Source: Desulfomonile tiedjei DSM 6799
GTDB lineage: Bacteria > Desulfobacterota > Desulfomonilia > Desulfomonilales > Desulfomonilaceae
Length of the DNA stretch: 64,000 nt
NCBI RefSeq assembly: GCF_000266945.1
Contig: NC_018025.1
Span: 5,956,001 to 6,020,000, forward strand
Direction: 5' to 3'
Part shown: positions 44,917-53,890 of the stretch, one piece after another
How the letters are laid out: every line of letters begins with the position of its first letter
How positions within the stretch are numbered: the stretch's first letter is position 1
Program-made: the position numbers and the translations under genes
The notes under the pieces: generated by a model
The model's database searches: none
What the model was told of the DNA's origin: nothing
Seen by the model: only the letters and a program-made list of their open reading frames with translations

Positions 44917-45648
44917 ATGAGAACATTGCATATAGACCCTATTTTCGGCATAAGCGGCGACATGATGATAAGTGCCCTGATAGACGCTGGAATGCCCATC
45001 GAATTTCTCCTGAAGCCCCTAACAGGGGTGCAGGCCGAGCTTCCTTCCATAGTCCCTGTCAGAAAGCAGCAAGGGACAATCCAAGGAATTCACCTTGAGA
45101 TTGGCGCCTGCCAGCTCCATCTGTCAGTGCATGACATGGAGACGCTGATCCGTGCGACCGACGCAGACAACGAGGTCAAGGCAGATGCCCTTGCAATGTT
45201 GGAGATCATCCTTGAGGCAGAAGCCAAAGTCCACGGTACGACACGCGACGAGGTGCACCTCCATGAGCTTGCCCACGTGGACACTTTGATCGACCTACTC
45301 GGAGTTGCGACAGGCATCCGCTACTTTGGGATACAACGGGTCTACTGCGGCACCATCCCTCATGGACGCGGTTTCATCAAGACGGCTCATGGCATGCTCC
45401 CCAACCCACCCCCGGTCACCTTGGAGATTCTGTCAGACTTTCCTGCCTTCTTCTGCGACGAAGCACTTGAGATGACAACGCCAACAGGCGCTGCAATAGT
45501 CCGTCACTACGTAAAGGAGAAAATGTTGATTCCTCCTCTCGAAGTCGAACGGATCGGCTATGGTTTTGGATCTTACAAGACCGAGAAGCCCGATGTTCTG
45601 AGGCTGATGATTGGTGCCACCAGGAATCCGCCATGGCAGGACCCCTGA
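44917..45648 (+). CDS. larC1: LarC N-terminal domain as a separate protein (LarC1)
   Basis: 243 residues equal to the N-terminal (DUF111) half of the nickel-insertion enzyme LarC: 'IDPIFGISGDMMISALIDAG', 'EVHLHELAHVDTLIDLLG', 'PHGRGFIKTAHGMLPNPPPVTLE'-region, 'EMTTPTGAAIVRHYV' and an end 'DVLRLMIGATR'. The frame stops where the C-terminal domain would begin, and no LarC2 sequence follows; that domain is encoded at 36401. In Lactobacillus the two domains are joined by programmed frameshifting. Here they are physically separate. Confidence 0.92.
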   Translation: MRTLHIDPIFGISGDMMISALIDAGMPIEFLLKPLTGVQAELPSIVPVRKQQGTIQGIHLEIGACQLHLSVHDMETLIRATDADNEVKADALAMLEIILEAEAKVHGTTRDEVHLHELAHVDTLIDLLGVATGIRYFGIQRVYCGTIPHGRGFIKTAHGMLPNPPPVTLEILSDFPAFFCDEALEMTTPTGAAIVRHYVKEKMLIPPLEVERIGYGFGSYKTEKPDVLRLMIGATRNPPWQDP

Positions 45649-45812
45649 AGACAGAGATGTGCGCATATAGGCAGAATAGCCTGCCTCGCGGCGAAGAGTC
45701 TCGGCTTGGCTGCATTTGCCTCGCATTAGATTTCTCCGCACTTGGAGAAAAACGATACCAACGACGGAGACAGGTTGTGAATACGGAACGAGCTCATAAA
45801 CGGAGGCATATT

Positions 45813-47570
45813 ATGAACAAAGAAGTAATTGCCGCGGTGATGGCGGCATCCTCGGACTTGAATCTTATGACGCTGGATCGGATAGAGGCGTGCACCAAAG
45901 GACATGGTTCCCTTAACATGGCAGTATTGGGGATCACTAATGTTGTGGCAGAGGAACTGCAAAAAGGTGCCGACATTGCAGTTAAATTTGCGGATTCGAC
46001 TGAGATTCCTGTCGACCACGTATTGTCCCGCGCCATCGTCGCCGCACGAGAGGCCGGAGCAGACGCGGCCAATGCTGCGTTGCTGAGTGCTGCGGTGTTG
46101 TTGATGGCTGGCAGCAACGCTCAGGCAGGGGTGCCGGCTGGTAGCCGCAAACTGGGAGGCATGGCCCGGATCCTGGCCGGAGCAGACCGCTGTGGCGTTG
46201 CAGCATTGCCCAGCATCAAGAGAGGTAACAAGGTATCCGGCTTTGCAGCGGTTCAGGCCATTTACCAAGCACTGGCGGAGGGAAAGCTCACGAGGATCCA
46301 AGGCTCGCGCATGCCGAGGGGGCTTGGGCCTGTTTTCGGCCACGGTGCGCTGGGGGAAGAGATAGTCATCCCCGAATTGGCCAGCAACGCTGCCAAGGTT
46401 GGAACGATCGCCATGCTGAACGCTATGTCTGGAGCAGGCATTGATCCGGATCCGCTGTCTGCCGCTCTGCTCGGATCTGCAGCAGCCCTCGAGATCGTCC
46501 ATCCCGATGCCTGGATACCGAACGAAGAAGGCGACTTTCATCGGGGAGCAGCCTATCCCGTTGGTAAAGCCGCTTCAGAAGCAGCCGGACTTCCCAAAAA
46601 ACTACATGTTTATGGGACTGATGAAGAATACGATACCGCCCAGTTGGTCGGCGACGTCGGCCTCATTCTCAAAGATGTAGGCGGAGTCTCACTCATCGGC
46701 ATGGTAGCTCTCCACGATGTATTGAACATTTTCAAAGAGGCACCCTTCATGCTTACCCAGGCTGCTCGCTCTAACGCTCATCATAGCGAAGATGCGATGC
46801 TTGCCCTCAAAACTCTGCAGTGGTGCAAGTTTGATTTCGACCGGGCCGTGGAGATCTTTTCCAAGCGTGGGGAACACTCCATGGACCCTGAGACCACTAT
46901 GGTTGCAGTGAACACGGTTGCGAGAAAGGCCGAGCAGGTCCGTCGTGGGCCCATAACAAAAATGATGATCGCTGCCTCGGAACCGATACGAACAAAGGCT
47001 CTTTACGACCGAGCCAAACGTGCTAGCCGTGAGCTTGCTGACGGTGCAACCTTGACATCAGTGGTGGAAGGCCTGGACCGTGACCGCCAGGCACTGGTCG
47101 AACAGAGGACTTCCCAGATGATGTCCAACGCAATGGGAAAAGCGGTCTCCATCCGCATGGTAAAAGCCTACTCTCGTAACACGAAGGGAAAATTGAGCCG
47201 ATGGTGGGGACTGGACGGTGATGCCGATATGGAAGTCGCAGTCGACGGCAAGACCGTTTTGCTGGAAAAAGTCGTTTCCGAACTTACTGTAAAAGTGGCG
47301 GAGAGCGACGATCCGGAACTTCGATCGCTACTTTTCATCGCAGGGCGACCTCTTAGGGAACTGCTTCTCGGGGGCAACATCATCCTCAACATCACAGTCC
47401 CGACAGCGGTTGCGGTGATCAGGGCCAGAGGAAGCGCCAAAGAACTTGCTCAGATTGCAGAAAGAGCAGCGTACATTACGGCAGGAATCCCGGGGGCTCG
47501 ACAGAAAGCGGTGGAAGTGGCCCATTTGGCGGAGCGAATCGCCCAAATGCTCGATTCTGATGATCATTAA
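45813..47570 (+). CDS. Unknown 585-residue protein of the Lar/ABC cluster
   Basis: ATG 45813 with cggagg. Soluble, Ala/Gly-rich, no signal or membrane span. Highly structured segments that look catalytic are 'GSNAQAGVPAGSRKLGG' (about 98-114), 'HPDAWIPNEEGDFHRG' (about 230-245), 'YGTDEEYDTAQLVGDVGLI' (about 267-285) and 'SNAHHSEDAMLA' (about 325). The C-terminal third (about 440-585) is a separate alpha/beta region. I do not recognise the family. As the only apparent enzyme encoded beside larB and larC, it is a candidate for the cofactor-using enzyme, though it does not resemble LarA. Confidence 0.8.
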   Translation: MNKEVIAAVMAASSDLNLMTLDRIEACTKGHGSLNMAVLGITNVVAEELQKGADIAVKFADSTEIPVDHVLSRAIVAAREAGADAANAALLSAAVLLMAGSNAQAGVPAGSRKLGGMARILAGADRCGVAALPSIKRGNKVSGFAAVQAIYQALAEGKLTRIQGSRMPRGLGPVFGHGALGEEIVIPELASNAAKVGTIAMLNAMSGAGIDPDPLSAALLGSAAALEIVHPDAWIPNEEGDFHRGAAYPVGKAASEAAGLPKKLHVYGTDEEYDTAQLVGDVGLILKDVGGVSLIGMVALHDVLNIFKEAPFMLTQAARSNAHHSEDAMLALKTLQWCKFDFDRAVEIFSKRGEHSMDPETTMVAVNTVARKAEQVRRGPITKMMIAASEPIRTKALYDRAKRASRELADGATLTSVVEGLDRDRQALVEQRTSQMMSNAMGKAVSIRMVKAYSRNTKGKLSRWWGLDGDADMEVAVDGKTVLLEKVVSELTVKVAESDDPELRSLLFIAGRPLRELLLGGNIILNITVPTAVAVIRARGSAKELAQIAERAAYITAGIPGARQKAVEVAHLAERIAQMLDSDDH

Positions 47571-47871
47571 TGCCAACACCCGTGGCGAAGTGAGCCACAA
47601 CGGGCAAATGGAGCCCCGATAGGAGAATCATCTGTCTTGACCGAGTGACGTCATGGTCATCGTGGGAATACGCTCTTGATGTTGCGAAATCTGGGGCCCC
47701 TGGGAGTTCTGAACAAGAGGGGCCCCTTGATTTTCCTTCTTTGATTGCGAATTGTCAAAAGCCATAATTCTGGCACTCAGCCGCCCCTGTTTCAAAAGGC
47801 CGCAACCTTAGTTGCCTTTAAATGATCCTTGAATACGGTTCTGATGCTTGTCTGTAAATTGGAGACATAAT
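47571..47871 (+). terminator. Intergenic region with strong terminator-like hairpin
   Basis: ggggcccct (47693-47701) pairs with aggggcccc (47718-47726), followed by ttgattttccttcttt. A good intrinsic terminator for the Lar cluster. The remaining bases hold the RBS (ggag, 47861) of the next gene and probably its promoter. Confidence 0.75.
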
Positions 47872-49158
47872 ATGACAACCGAAGGTTCGGTAGTTGCTTC
47901 CCACGCTAAAGATCGGTTGTTCTACGGCTATATCATAGTCGCTGCCGGCTTCTGTATTTGGATGGCGTCTTGGGGTGCCGACCAGTGTTTTGGAATCTTC
48001 TACAAATCAATAATGCTCGAGTTCGGATGGACTCGCGCAGAAACCGTTCTAGCTTTCTCTTTAAGTTTCATCGTACAGGCTGTCCTGGCAATTTACATGG
48101 GCTGGTTGACCGACCGACTGGGACCTAGAATAGTCGTTACTGTCTTTGGCTCATGCTTGGGGATTTCCTATCTGTTGCTCTCTCGAATGACTTCCCTCTG
48201 GCAATTCAACATCTATTATTCCATCCTTGGAGCGATAGGACTAGGGGGAACTATTGTGCCGGTCATGGCGACCGTCGCTCGGTGGTTCGACAGAAGACGG
48301 GGGCTGATGGTCGCTATCGTGCAGACCGGAGTCGGAATTGGAGGATCCATTTTTGCTCCTCTCAGCGGATGGCTGATTGTGAAATATGGCTGGCGCTCGG
48401 CCTATGATGCCCTGGCGGTCATAGTTCTCACAGTAATAATTGTGTCTGGTTTGCTGCTCAAACGTGATCCACAATCCGTCGGCCAGTTACCAGATGGCTT
48501 CTCTCTTGTCATGCCGGCGCCCAATGAAACCAAAGCTATCGTGAATAGTGCGGGCCTCTCGTTACGACAAGCCTTGCGCACCCATCAATTCTGGATTGTC
48601 GTCGGGATCTTTTTCTGTTTCGGTTATAGCAGGTCAGCATTCCTGCCCCACATTGCCAATCATGTTCAAGATCTGGGATTCACAATCACTGATGGTGCCC
48701 ATGTCATGGCCGTGCTCACTGCATCCAGCATTGCAGGGCGGTTTTGGCTGGGATGGGTGGACAACAAACACGCTTTCATGATCAGCTTCGCCGTCACGGC
48801 AGCTTCTTTGGTCTGGGCCTTAATCACCAGGGACATGCGGGGCCTTTACTTGTTTGTGGTTCTTTTCGGACTTGGCTGGGGTGCCCAGGCAGTCCTTCGG
48901 TTGACCGTAGCCTCAGAGATCTTTGGTCTGCTTTCCATCGGCTTGTTGTTAGGGGTATTTGGATTCTCTGAGGCGATCGCCAGTGCTTTGGGAGCATGCC
49001 TCTCCGGGTTAATTTTTGATCTAACGGGTAGCTATCAACTGGCCTTTTTGATTGGTATTCCAGTGTCCGTTGCTGGCATTCTACTGTCATTCGCACTTAA
49101 GCCAGTCAGTCTGGAGGACAGTAAACATGCGACCAAGCGTATCTGGATTTCGAACTGA
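47872..49158 (+). CDS. MFS transporter, oxalate/formate antiporter-like (OFA/MCT type)
   Basis: 428 residues from ATG 47872, twelve predicted helices. Opens 'FYGYIIVAAGFCIWM' as OFA/monocarboxylate carriers do. The loop 2-3 motif 'GWLTDRLGPR' and 'ARWFDRRRGLMVAIVQTGVGIGG' are typical of the group. These carry small carboxylates. It follows the Lar cluster after a terminator on the same strand and may serve the same pathway, as exporter of a product or second uptake route (inference). Confidence 0.88.
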   Translation: MTTEGSVVASHAKDRLFYGYIIVAAGFCIWMASWGADQCFGIFYKSIMLEFGWTRAETVLAFSLSFIVQAVLAIYMGWLTDRLGPRIVVTVFGSCLGISYLLLSRMTSLWQFNIYYSILGAIGLGGTIVPVMATVARWFDRRRGLMVAIVQTGVGIGGSIFAPLSGWLIVKYGWRSAYDALAVIVLTVIIVSGLLLKRDPQSVGQLPDGFSLVMPAPNETKAIVNSAGLSLRQALRTHQFWIVVGIFFCFGYSRSAFLPHIANHVQDLGFTITDGAHVMAVLTASSIAGRFWLGWVDNKHAFMISFAVTAASLVWALITRDMRGLYLFVVLFGLGWGAQAVLRLTVASEIFGLLSIGLLLGVFGFSEAIASALGACLSGLIFDLTGSYQLAFLIGIPVSVAGILLSFALKPVSLEDSKHATKRIWISN

Positions 49159-49662
49159 TGAATGGGCCTCGAGTTAGAATCCGCCTTGCCTTGCATACCA
49201 CAGTGAAAGAATGGAGCCACATGAACGATCTATACCTCTGATTTGAACGAGAGGTCTGGTTCTTCCGTTTTATAGCCCTGCGATCTTGCCCCGCGAGGCA
49301 TGCGGAGTACGAAGACCCGGGCGAATGTTGGATTTCAAATTAGACCGTCCAATTCTTGCTGATTATCTGAGACTGATAGACGGCGATGCCAACGAGTGGT
49401 TGCTGGGAAAAAAACAGCAGATTTGAATGTTATTTCAAATCCGCCGTCATACCAATGTGCGTTCAAAGAAGTAATCTCGCCACCGGCGGGAGCAAATCCA
49501 GTCCCGGCAAATAACAGGTTTTCTCAATATTCCCTCTATGAAAGCACATTGGTATCAGGCCAAAAATATTCCTGATTAGACGCACAATTGCTCGGCTGCC
49601 AAAACAGCGGATTCTTCTTATACCGTTGTTCCGAAAACCTCTTTTATTGCAGACCAAAGGGA
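49159..49662. repeat. Gene-free stretch with MITE-like inverted repeat
   Basis: The arms ataccaatgtgcgttca (49449-49465) and tgaaagcacattggtat (49539-49555) are inverted copies with one mismatch, enclosing about 70 bases: a possible small non-autonomous element or large hairpin. No gene is convincing in the rest. Confidence 0.5.
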
Positions 49663-49953
49663 TCAAGCTACGCCGTAAATTTTTACATCGGGGTCTGCTG
49701 ACCATAAAGGCTTAAGGCCGATAAAGACATCATTTTTGAACATCTCACTGTCCAAATAGGACTTTGCATTTTCGACACTATCAAATCCGTGAAGCACCTG
49801 AACATCCTCATCACGGATGAGCAGTTCTTTGGAAACCGCTCCTTTGATTTGTGTCAAGAAAGGCTGACGGTATTCCGCATAGATCTTAGCCGCAGCCGGA
49901 CGGTTGGCGTTGTCAATAACCATTGTGATTTCCAGGTATGCTTTTGCACTCAT
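49663..49953 (-). CDS. Small ferredoxin-fold (Dabb/ABM-like) protein
   Basis: 96 residues from ATG 49953 (RBS ggagg). Pattern 'MSAKAYLEITMVIDNANRPAAAKIY...EYRQPFL', 'VQVLHGFDSVENAKSYLDSEMF' suits dimeric alpha/beta-barrel proteins of the ABM/DUF1330 type. Enzymatic role unknown. It lies downstream of an hxlR gene and carries the same 12-base motif in front of it, so it is probably the regulator's target. Confidence 0.7.
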   Translation of the reverse strand: MSAKAYLEITMVIDNANRPAAAKIYAEYRQPFLTQIKGAVSKELLIRDEDVQVLHGFDSVENAKSYLDSEMFKNDVFIGLKPLWSADPDVKIYGVA

Positions 49954-50047
49954 AGTACATTCCTCCATATAATGAACTTTGTATGGTTTAACCATCACTG
50001 AAGGATAATAGAGCTGCTTATGCGAGTCAATATACTGGTAATTTAAT

Positions 50048-50060
50048 TAGTAACTATGTT
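50048..50060. promoter_or_regulatory. Putative HxlR operator ahead of the small ferredoxin-fold gene
   Basis: agtaactatgtt at 50049-50060 is identical to 50508-50519 upstream of hxlR. Placed 95 bases before the target start. Confidence 0.55.
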
Positions 50061-50076
50061 TTTAAAGAGTTAAGCA

Positions 50077-50454
50077 TCATAGTTGGTCACAACTTCTGCA
50101 CGAAGGTAATTTTTTGTCTAAGTCCTCTTTCGCATGTTTCCTCGACCATTCACAAATGCTTTGGAGAATTGGAAGTACCGATCTTCCAATTTCAGTAAGA
50201 GCATATTCTACTCGGGGTGGGATTTCATTATATTGCTTGCGATTGATCATTTCATCTGCAATCAACTCTTTGAGCATTGCAGCAAGTACCGCGTCAGTAA
50301 TATTGCGGAGGTCTTTCTTGATTTCATTGTACCGCATTACATTATTGACAGATAACACACAGATAATCCTCGATTTCCATTTGCCACCAAAAATGCCAAT
50401 CCCATGCTCGATAGGACACATAATTTCTTTCTCAAGTTTTGGCTCATATTTCAT
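50077..50454 (-). CDS. HxlR-family transcriptional regulator
   Basis: 125 residues of the HxlR winged helix: 'CPIEHGIGIFGGKWKSRIICVL' with the conserved N-terminal Cys (sensor position in YodB-like members), 'MRYNEIKKDLRNITDAVLAAMLKEL', and the wing 'VEYALTEIGRSVLPIL'. A C-terminal CxxC ('CRSC') is additional. It probably controls itself and the ferredoxin-fold gene downstream in response to electrophile or redox stress (inference). Confidence 0.93.
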   Translation of the reverse strand: MKYEPKLEKEIMCPIEHGIGIFGGKWKSRIICVLSVNNVMRYNEIKKDLRNITDAVLAAMLKELIADEMINRKQYNEIPPRVEYALTEIGRSVLPILQSICEWSRKHAKEDLDKKLPSCRSCDQL

Positions 50455-50507
50455 TGCTGCCTTCTCCCACTTTCGCTATATTACTAGTAGCAACTATACT
50501 AGATATG

Positions 50508-50519
50508 AGTAACTATGTT
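50508..50519. promoter_or_regulatory. Putative HxlR operator upstream of hxlR
   Basis: agtaactatgtt, a second identical copy, with a related tagtagcaactatacta at 50486-50502. Located 54-65 bases before the hxlR start, as for an autoregulated promoter. Confidence 0.55.
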
Positions 50520-50860
50520 AACTGACAGGAAAGGCCTGGTATTGTGCTGGTCTGGTCTGCCAGTCAATGGGCAACACTCGATTCTCTGTTAAAATCGTAT
50601 GATCCCTCGAACAAATATCCGTTCGTCCGCCACACGACTGAGGACGAATTCTGCGTGGACAACCTCGGCCGGCTCAAGTATAGTACTCTATGTAAGCAGA
50701 AAGCTCCGATCGGAAAGCTACCGCTCGATCAAATGGATAATAGCGTGGCAGATAAAGTTTATATTAGAGAATCACATGAACTCCGGACCAAAGGGTTCGG
50801 TCGCACAAGTAATATTGAATCATGGTCATCACTTTGATGCTTTGCGATAGGAGGGGGAGC

Positions 50861-51658
50861 GTGAATATCTGCGATCTAACTCGACGAACGAGACGGCAAT
50901 TGGGAATGCCCTCACCTTATGACTTCTTCTGCTGGGCCCTGATGATCGGTATTCTCTTGTTCATGGTTTCGGGATGCGGGAGGTATAAAGAGGAGCTCGA
51001 AAGCGCCAGGCAGCAGATTGAAAAGCTCAACTCCGACGTCAAGAAATTGACTGAGGAGACTGCCAGCCTGAACCGAGAAAAAAGTCGTCTAATTGACGAC
51101 GTGAACGCTCTTTCAGACAAAAATACGCGAATGCAGCGGGAATTGGACGACTTGAATAAAACTAAAGCAGCTCTCTCTGGGGAAAACAAAGAGCTTAAAA
51201 AGAAATATGGTGCAGTTGAGGAGGAAATCTCTTCTCTAAAAACCGAAAAGGCCAAGCTGACTCAAGAAGTAGAGGAGCTCAAGAAACGTGCGGCCAACAT
51301 GGTGCCATCGCCAGGACCACTTGCCGCCATGCCGACCGAAGTCACTCCAGAGAAGGCAAAACAGCCGGAAGAACTTAGTCCCTGTGATGCGGTACTTGCT
51401 TTCATGAAAGCAAGTGAGAGGGTTGTCCGTCAGCAAAAGGGAGGAGAGCGCACAAAAGCCCTTGAACAGGTAAAACAGCAGTACGCTCCGAAAATGAAAG
51501 GAGCGCCTGAGAAGGCCAGAAAAGCGGCACAAGATTGGGTCAAAGAAGGAACCAAATTCTGGGACAAGTCTTCTGACGAGTCGTCGTTTCGACTTCTCCA
51601 ACTGAGGAATACTGTTTTGGAAACCTGTGGGAAATCAGCAAGGGAAGCCGGCTTCTAG
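50861..51658 (+). CDS. Coiled-coil lipoprotein
   Basis: 265 residues from GTG 50861 (RBS aggagg). The N-terminal hydrophobic segment ends in lipobox 'VSGC', giving a lipid-anchored protein. Residues about 48-155 form a long coiled coil of E/K/L heptads ('LNSDVKKLTEETASLNREKS'), then a Pro-rich linker and a helical C-terminal domain ('CDAVLAFMKASERVVRQQK'). It is like envelope spacer or scaffold lipoproteins; no precise function. Confidence 0.75.
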   Translation: MNICDLTRRTRRQLGMPSPYDFFCWALMIGILLFMVSGCGRYKEELESARQQIEKLNSDVKKLTEETASLNREKSRLIDDVNALSDKNTRMQRELDDLNKTKAALSGENKELKKKYGAVEEEISSLKTEKAKLTQEVEELKKRAANMVPSPGPLAAMPTEVTPEKAKQPEELSPCDAVLAFMKASERVVRQQKGGERTKALEQVKQQYAPKMKGAPEKARKAAQDWVKEGTKFWDKSSDESSFRLLQLRNTVLETCGKSAREAGF

Positions 51659-51713
51659 CAACGCCGGCGCTGCATTTCCAGTAAGCCTTATAACTGATCT
51701 GCTATTTGATTGA

Positions 51714-52442
51714 TCAATGTGTCACTTGGCTCTCACGCAATGTATCGGCCAATTGCGCGAGAGAGCGGCTCATATCCATAATGTGTCCGTTGGCGACCTT
51801 TGCCGAATCCAGAATGTTTAAGTAAAGGGCAGAAGCTTTAGGAAAACACAGCCCTTCGAGCAAGCGATCCCTATGGGCGAGGGCAAAATCCAGCGTCATC
51901 TGGTTGAATGTCTCACCTTTCGATATCACATAGTCCAGAAGTTCTCTGTCTCGATTAACTAGGACTGTTCTGAAGTTCGACAGGATGTCCAGAAACGTTT
52001 TATGCAATCGGGCTAATTCCTCGTGGGCTTTTTCGCTGAAGTATATTCCGTCCCGTGCTTTAGCGGATGCCACCTCAATGATACGTTCCAACATGTCTCC
52101 GATCCTTCCGAAATGTCCGGGAAACAGCACGAGCGTCCGCAGAACCTCTCCAGTGGTTGAGGGCGAACACACCAGATCGCCTGTCAAACCCTTCTCTTTT
52201 TCATGAATTTCCTCAGCCAGCTCACCGAATTTGACCAGCTTGTCCCTGTCCACTTCGATCATACATTTGTGCATCAAGGTAGTCATTTCGATAAGCTTAT
52301 CGAGCATAATCAGGAGGCCTTCCTCCAGGCACGTCATCTCGGTCGCTTTCACGGCATGTGATTCATCGACTCTCATTGCCTCAGCGTCTAGCTTCGGGCT
52401 GATAATTCTGAAGGGATTAACAAAAAACCGTTTACTTTTCAT
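51714..52442 (-). CDS. PhoU-like helical protein
   Basis: About 242 residues, all helical, with the PhoU-type repeat pattern ('MLDKLIEMTTLMHKCMIEVD', 'MLERIIEVASAKARDGIYFSEKA', 'LAHRDRLLEG'). PhoU-domain proteins regulate phosphate or other ion transport; no transporter gene is adjacent here. ATG 52442 with gggag upstream. A TTG at 52460 is the alternative. Confidence 0.65.
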   Translation of the reverse strand: MKSKRFFVNPFRIISPKLDAEAMRVDESHAVKATEMTCLEEGLLIMLDKLIEMTTLMHKCMIEVDRDKLVKFGELAEEIHEKEKGLTGDLVCSPSTTGEVLRTLVLFPGHFGRIGDMLERIIEVASAKARDGIYFSEKAHEELARLHKTFLDILSNFRTVLVNRDRELLDYVISKGETFNQMTLDFALAHRDRLLEGLCFPKASALYLNILDSAKVANGHIMDMSRSLAQLADTLRESQVTH

Positions 52443-52507
52443 GTACATTGTCTCCCACAATATAAAATAATCTTAATTCCAGCGAGGGTGAAATCCAATA
52501 ATTCGCT

Positions 52508-53890
52508 TCAATGACTCCGCTGCCAATATGCAAAAGCCACTGCAACGGCACAGGAAGCAAGCCGAGCTTCAGCCGAATCCGCCCGGCTGGTCAGAATGAT
52601 GGGGACGCGCGCCCCCAGAACAATGCCGGCCGAATCGGCTCTGCCCAGATAGGCAAGCTGTTTGGCGAGCATATTGCCGGCTTCCAGATCGGGCGCCAGC
52701 AGAATGTCCGCCTCACCAGCCACAGGGGAATGGATGCCCTTAATCAGGGCGGCTTCCTTGCTGATGGCATTGTCAAAGGCCAAAGGACCGTCGATGATGG
52801 CTCCTTCAATTTGTCCGCGATCCGCCATTTTGCATAAGGCAGCCGCTTCGATTGTGGCTGGAATTTTAGGGTTCACCGTCTCCACTGCCGACAGAATAGC
52901 TACCTTCGGTTGCGGAATGTTCAAAGCGTGGGCCAGTTGAATCGCATTCTTGAGAATATCCACCTTGTCTTCCAGGGTAGGGTAGATGTTGATGGCCGCA
53001 TCGGTGATGAACAACGGTCGCGGATAAGTAGGCACGTCCATCGCGAAAACGTGGCTGATCCGTCTCTCGGTGCGCAGCCCGGTGGCCGACGGAACTACCG
53101 CACCCATCAGTTCGTCCGTGTGCAGGCTGCCCTTCATGAGCGCTTCGGCCTCGCCCGATCGACACAATGCCACGGCTTTGGCCGCTGCATCATGACTGTG
53201 TAGGGCGTCAACCAAACGATAGGGACTGATTTCCAGATTCAGGCTCTCGGCCAAAGCGCGGATTTTAGTCTCCGGTCCCACAAGGATCGGATCGATCAGA
53301 TTCGTCTTGGCCGCATTGATAGGGCCTTCCAGCGCCTCTTTGCTACAAGGATGGCAGACTGCCGTGGGAATCCGCTCCCAGTCTTTGACATGATCGATCA
53401 GCCTTTTGAAAGCGGTTTTGCGGTGCAGTTGCATGGTAGCGTAAGGTGATCCCAAATCTGCCGGTTTCTTGGCGGGGGCCTTTACTTTGGCAACGCCGGT
53501 GATAATTTCCTGCTCTCGTTGATTGACCACCCGGCAATCAAACAGCACACTGCCGTCTGTGGCATCCTTGGATTTTGCTGTCACGGTGATGGTGAGGATG
53601 TCACCGAGTTCCACCACATTGTGGAATTCAAAATTCTGGGATTGATAGACCGTGCCTGGCCCTGGCAGCTCATTTCCCAGGAGACTCGAGACCAGGGCCC
53701 CGCCCCACATGCTGTGGCCTACCAGCTTGTGGCGCTCCAGCAGCATTCGCGCGTATTCGTCGCTGAAATGCGTCGGGTTCATGTCCCCTGACAAAAGCCC
53801 GAACAAATCGATCTCCTGTTTGGTCAAAGTACGCTGCATTCGGGCAGTGTCACCGATTTGAATTTCATCGAATGTCTTATTGGTTATCAT
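52508..53890 (-). CDS. Bifunctional enoyl-CoA hydratase (MaoC) / phosphate acyltransferase (Pta/Ptb)
   Basis: 460 residues from ATG 53890 (RBS ggagg). Residues 5-135 are a MaoC hot-dog domain ('GDMNPTHFSDEYARM', 'VELGDILTITV'); residues 160-455 are a PTA/PTB phosphotransacylase ('DPILVGPETKIRALAE', 'MKGSLHTDELMGAVV', 'ITDAAINIYPTLEDKVDI'). It converts acyl-CoA to acyl-phosphate after hydration of an enoyl-CoA. Overlaps the end of the upstream DUF3141 gene by 14 bases: one operon with it and fabI. Confidence 0.92.
   Translation of the reverse strand: MITNKTFDEIQIGDTARMQRTLTKQEIDLFGLLSGDMNPTHFSDEYARMLLERHKLVGHSMWGGALVSSLLGNELPGPGTVYQSQNFEFHNVVELGDILTITVTAKSKDATDGSVLFDCRVVNQREQEIITGVAKVKAPAKKPADLGSPYATMQLHRKTAFKRLIDHVKDWERIPTAVCHPCSKEALEGPINAAKTNLIDPILVGPETKIRALAESLNLEISPYRLVDALHSHDAAAKAVALCRSGEAEALMKGSLHTDELMGAVVPSATGLRTERRISHVFAMDVPTYPRPLFITDAAINIYPTLEDKVDILKNAIQLAHALNIPQPKVAILSAVETVNPKIPATIEAAALCKMADRGQIEGAIIDGPLAFDNAISKEAALIKGIHSPVAGEADILLAPDLEAGNMLAKQLAYLGRADSAGIVLGARVPIILTSRADSAEARLASCAVAVAFAYWQRSH

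Noticed and set aside
49463-49705. An 80-codon minus-strand frame
   Set aside because: Arg-rich, no RBS, and covers the inverted repeat region; probably chance.
50544-50837. A 97-codon plus-strand frame between hxlR and the coiled-coil lipoprotein
   Set aside because: No RBS, no family likeness, and it overlaps the hxlR promoter side; too weak to list as a gene.
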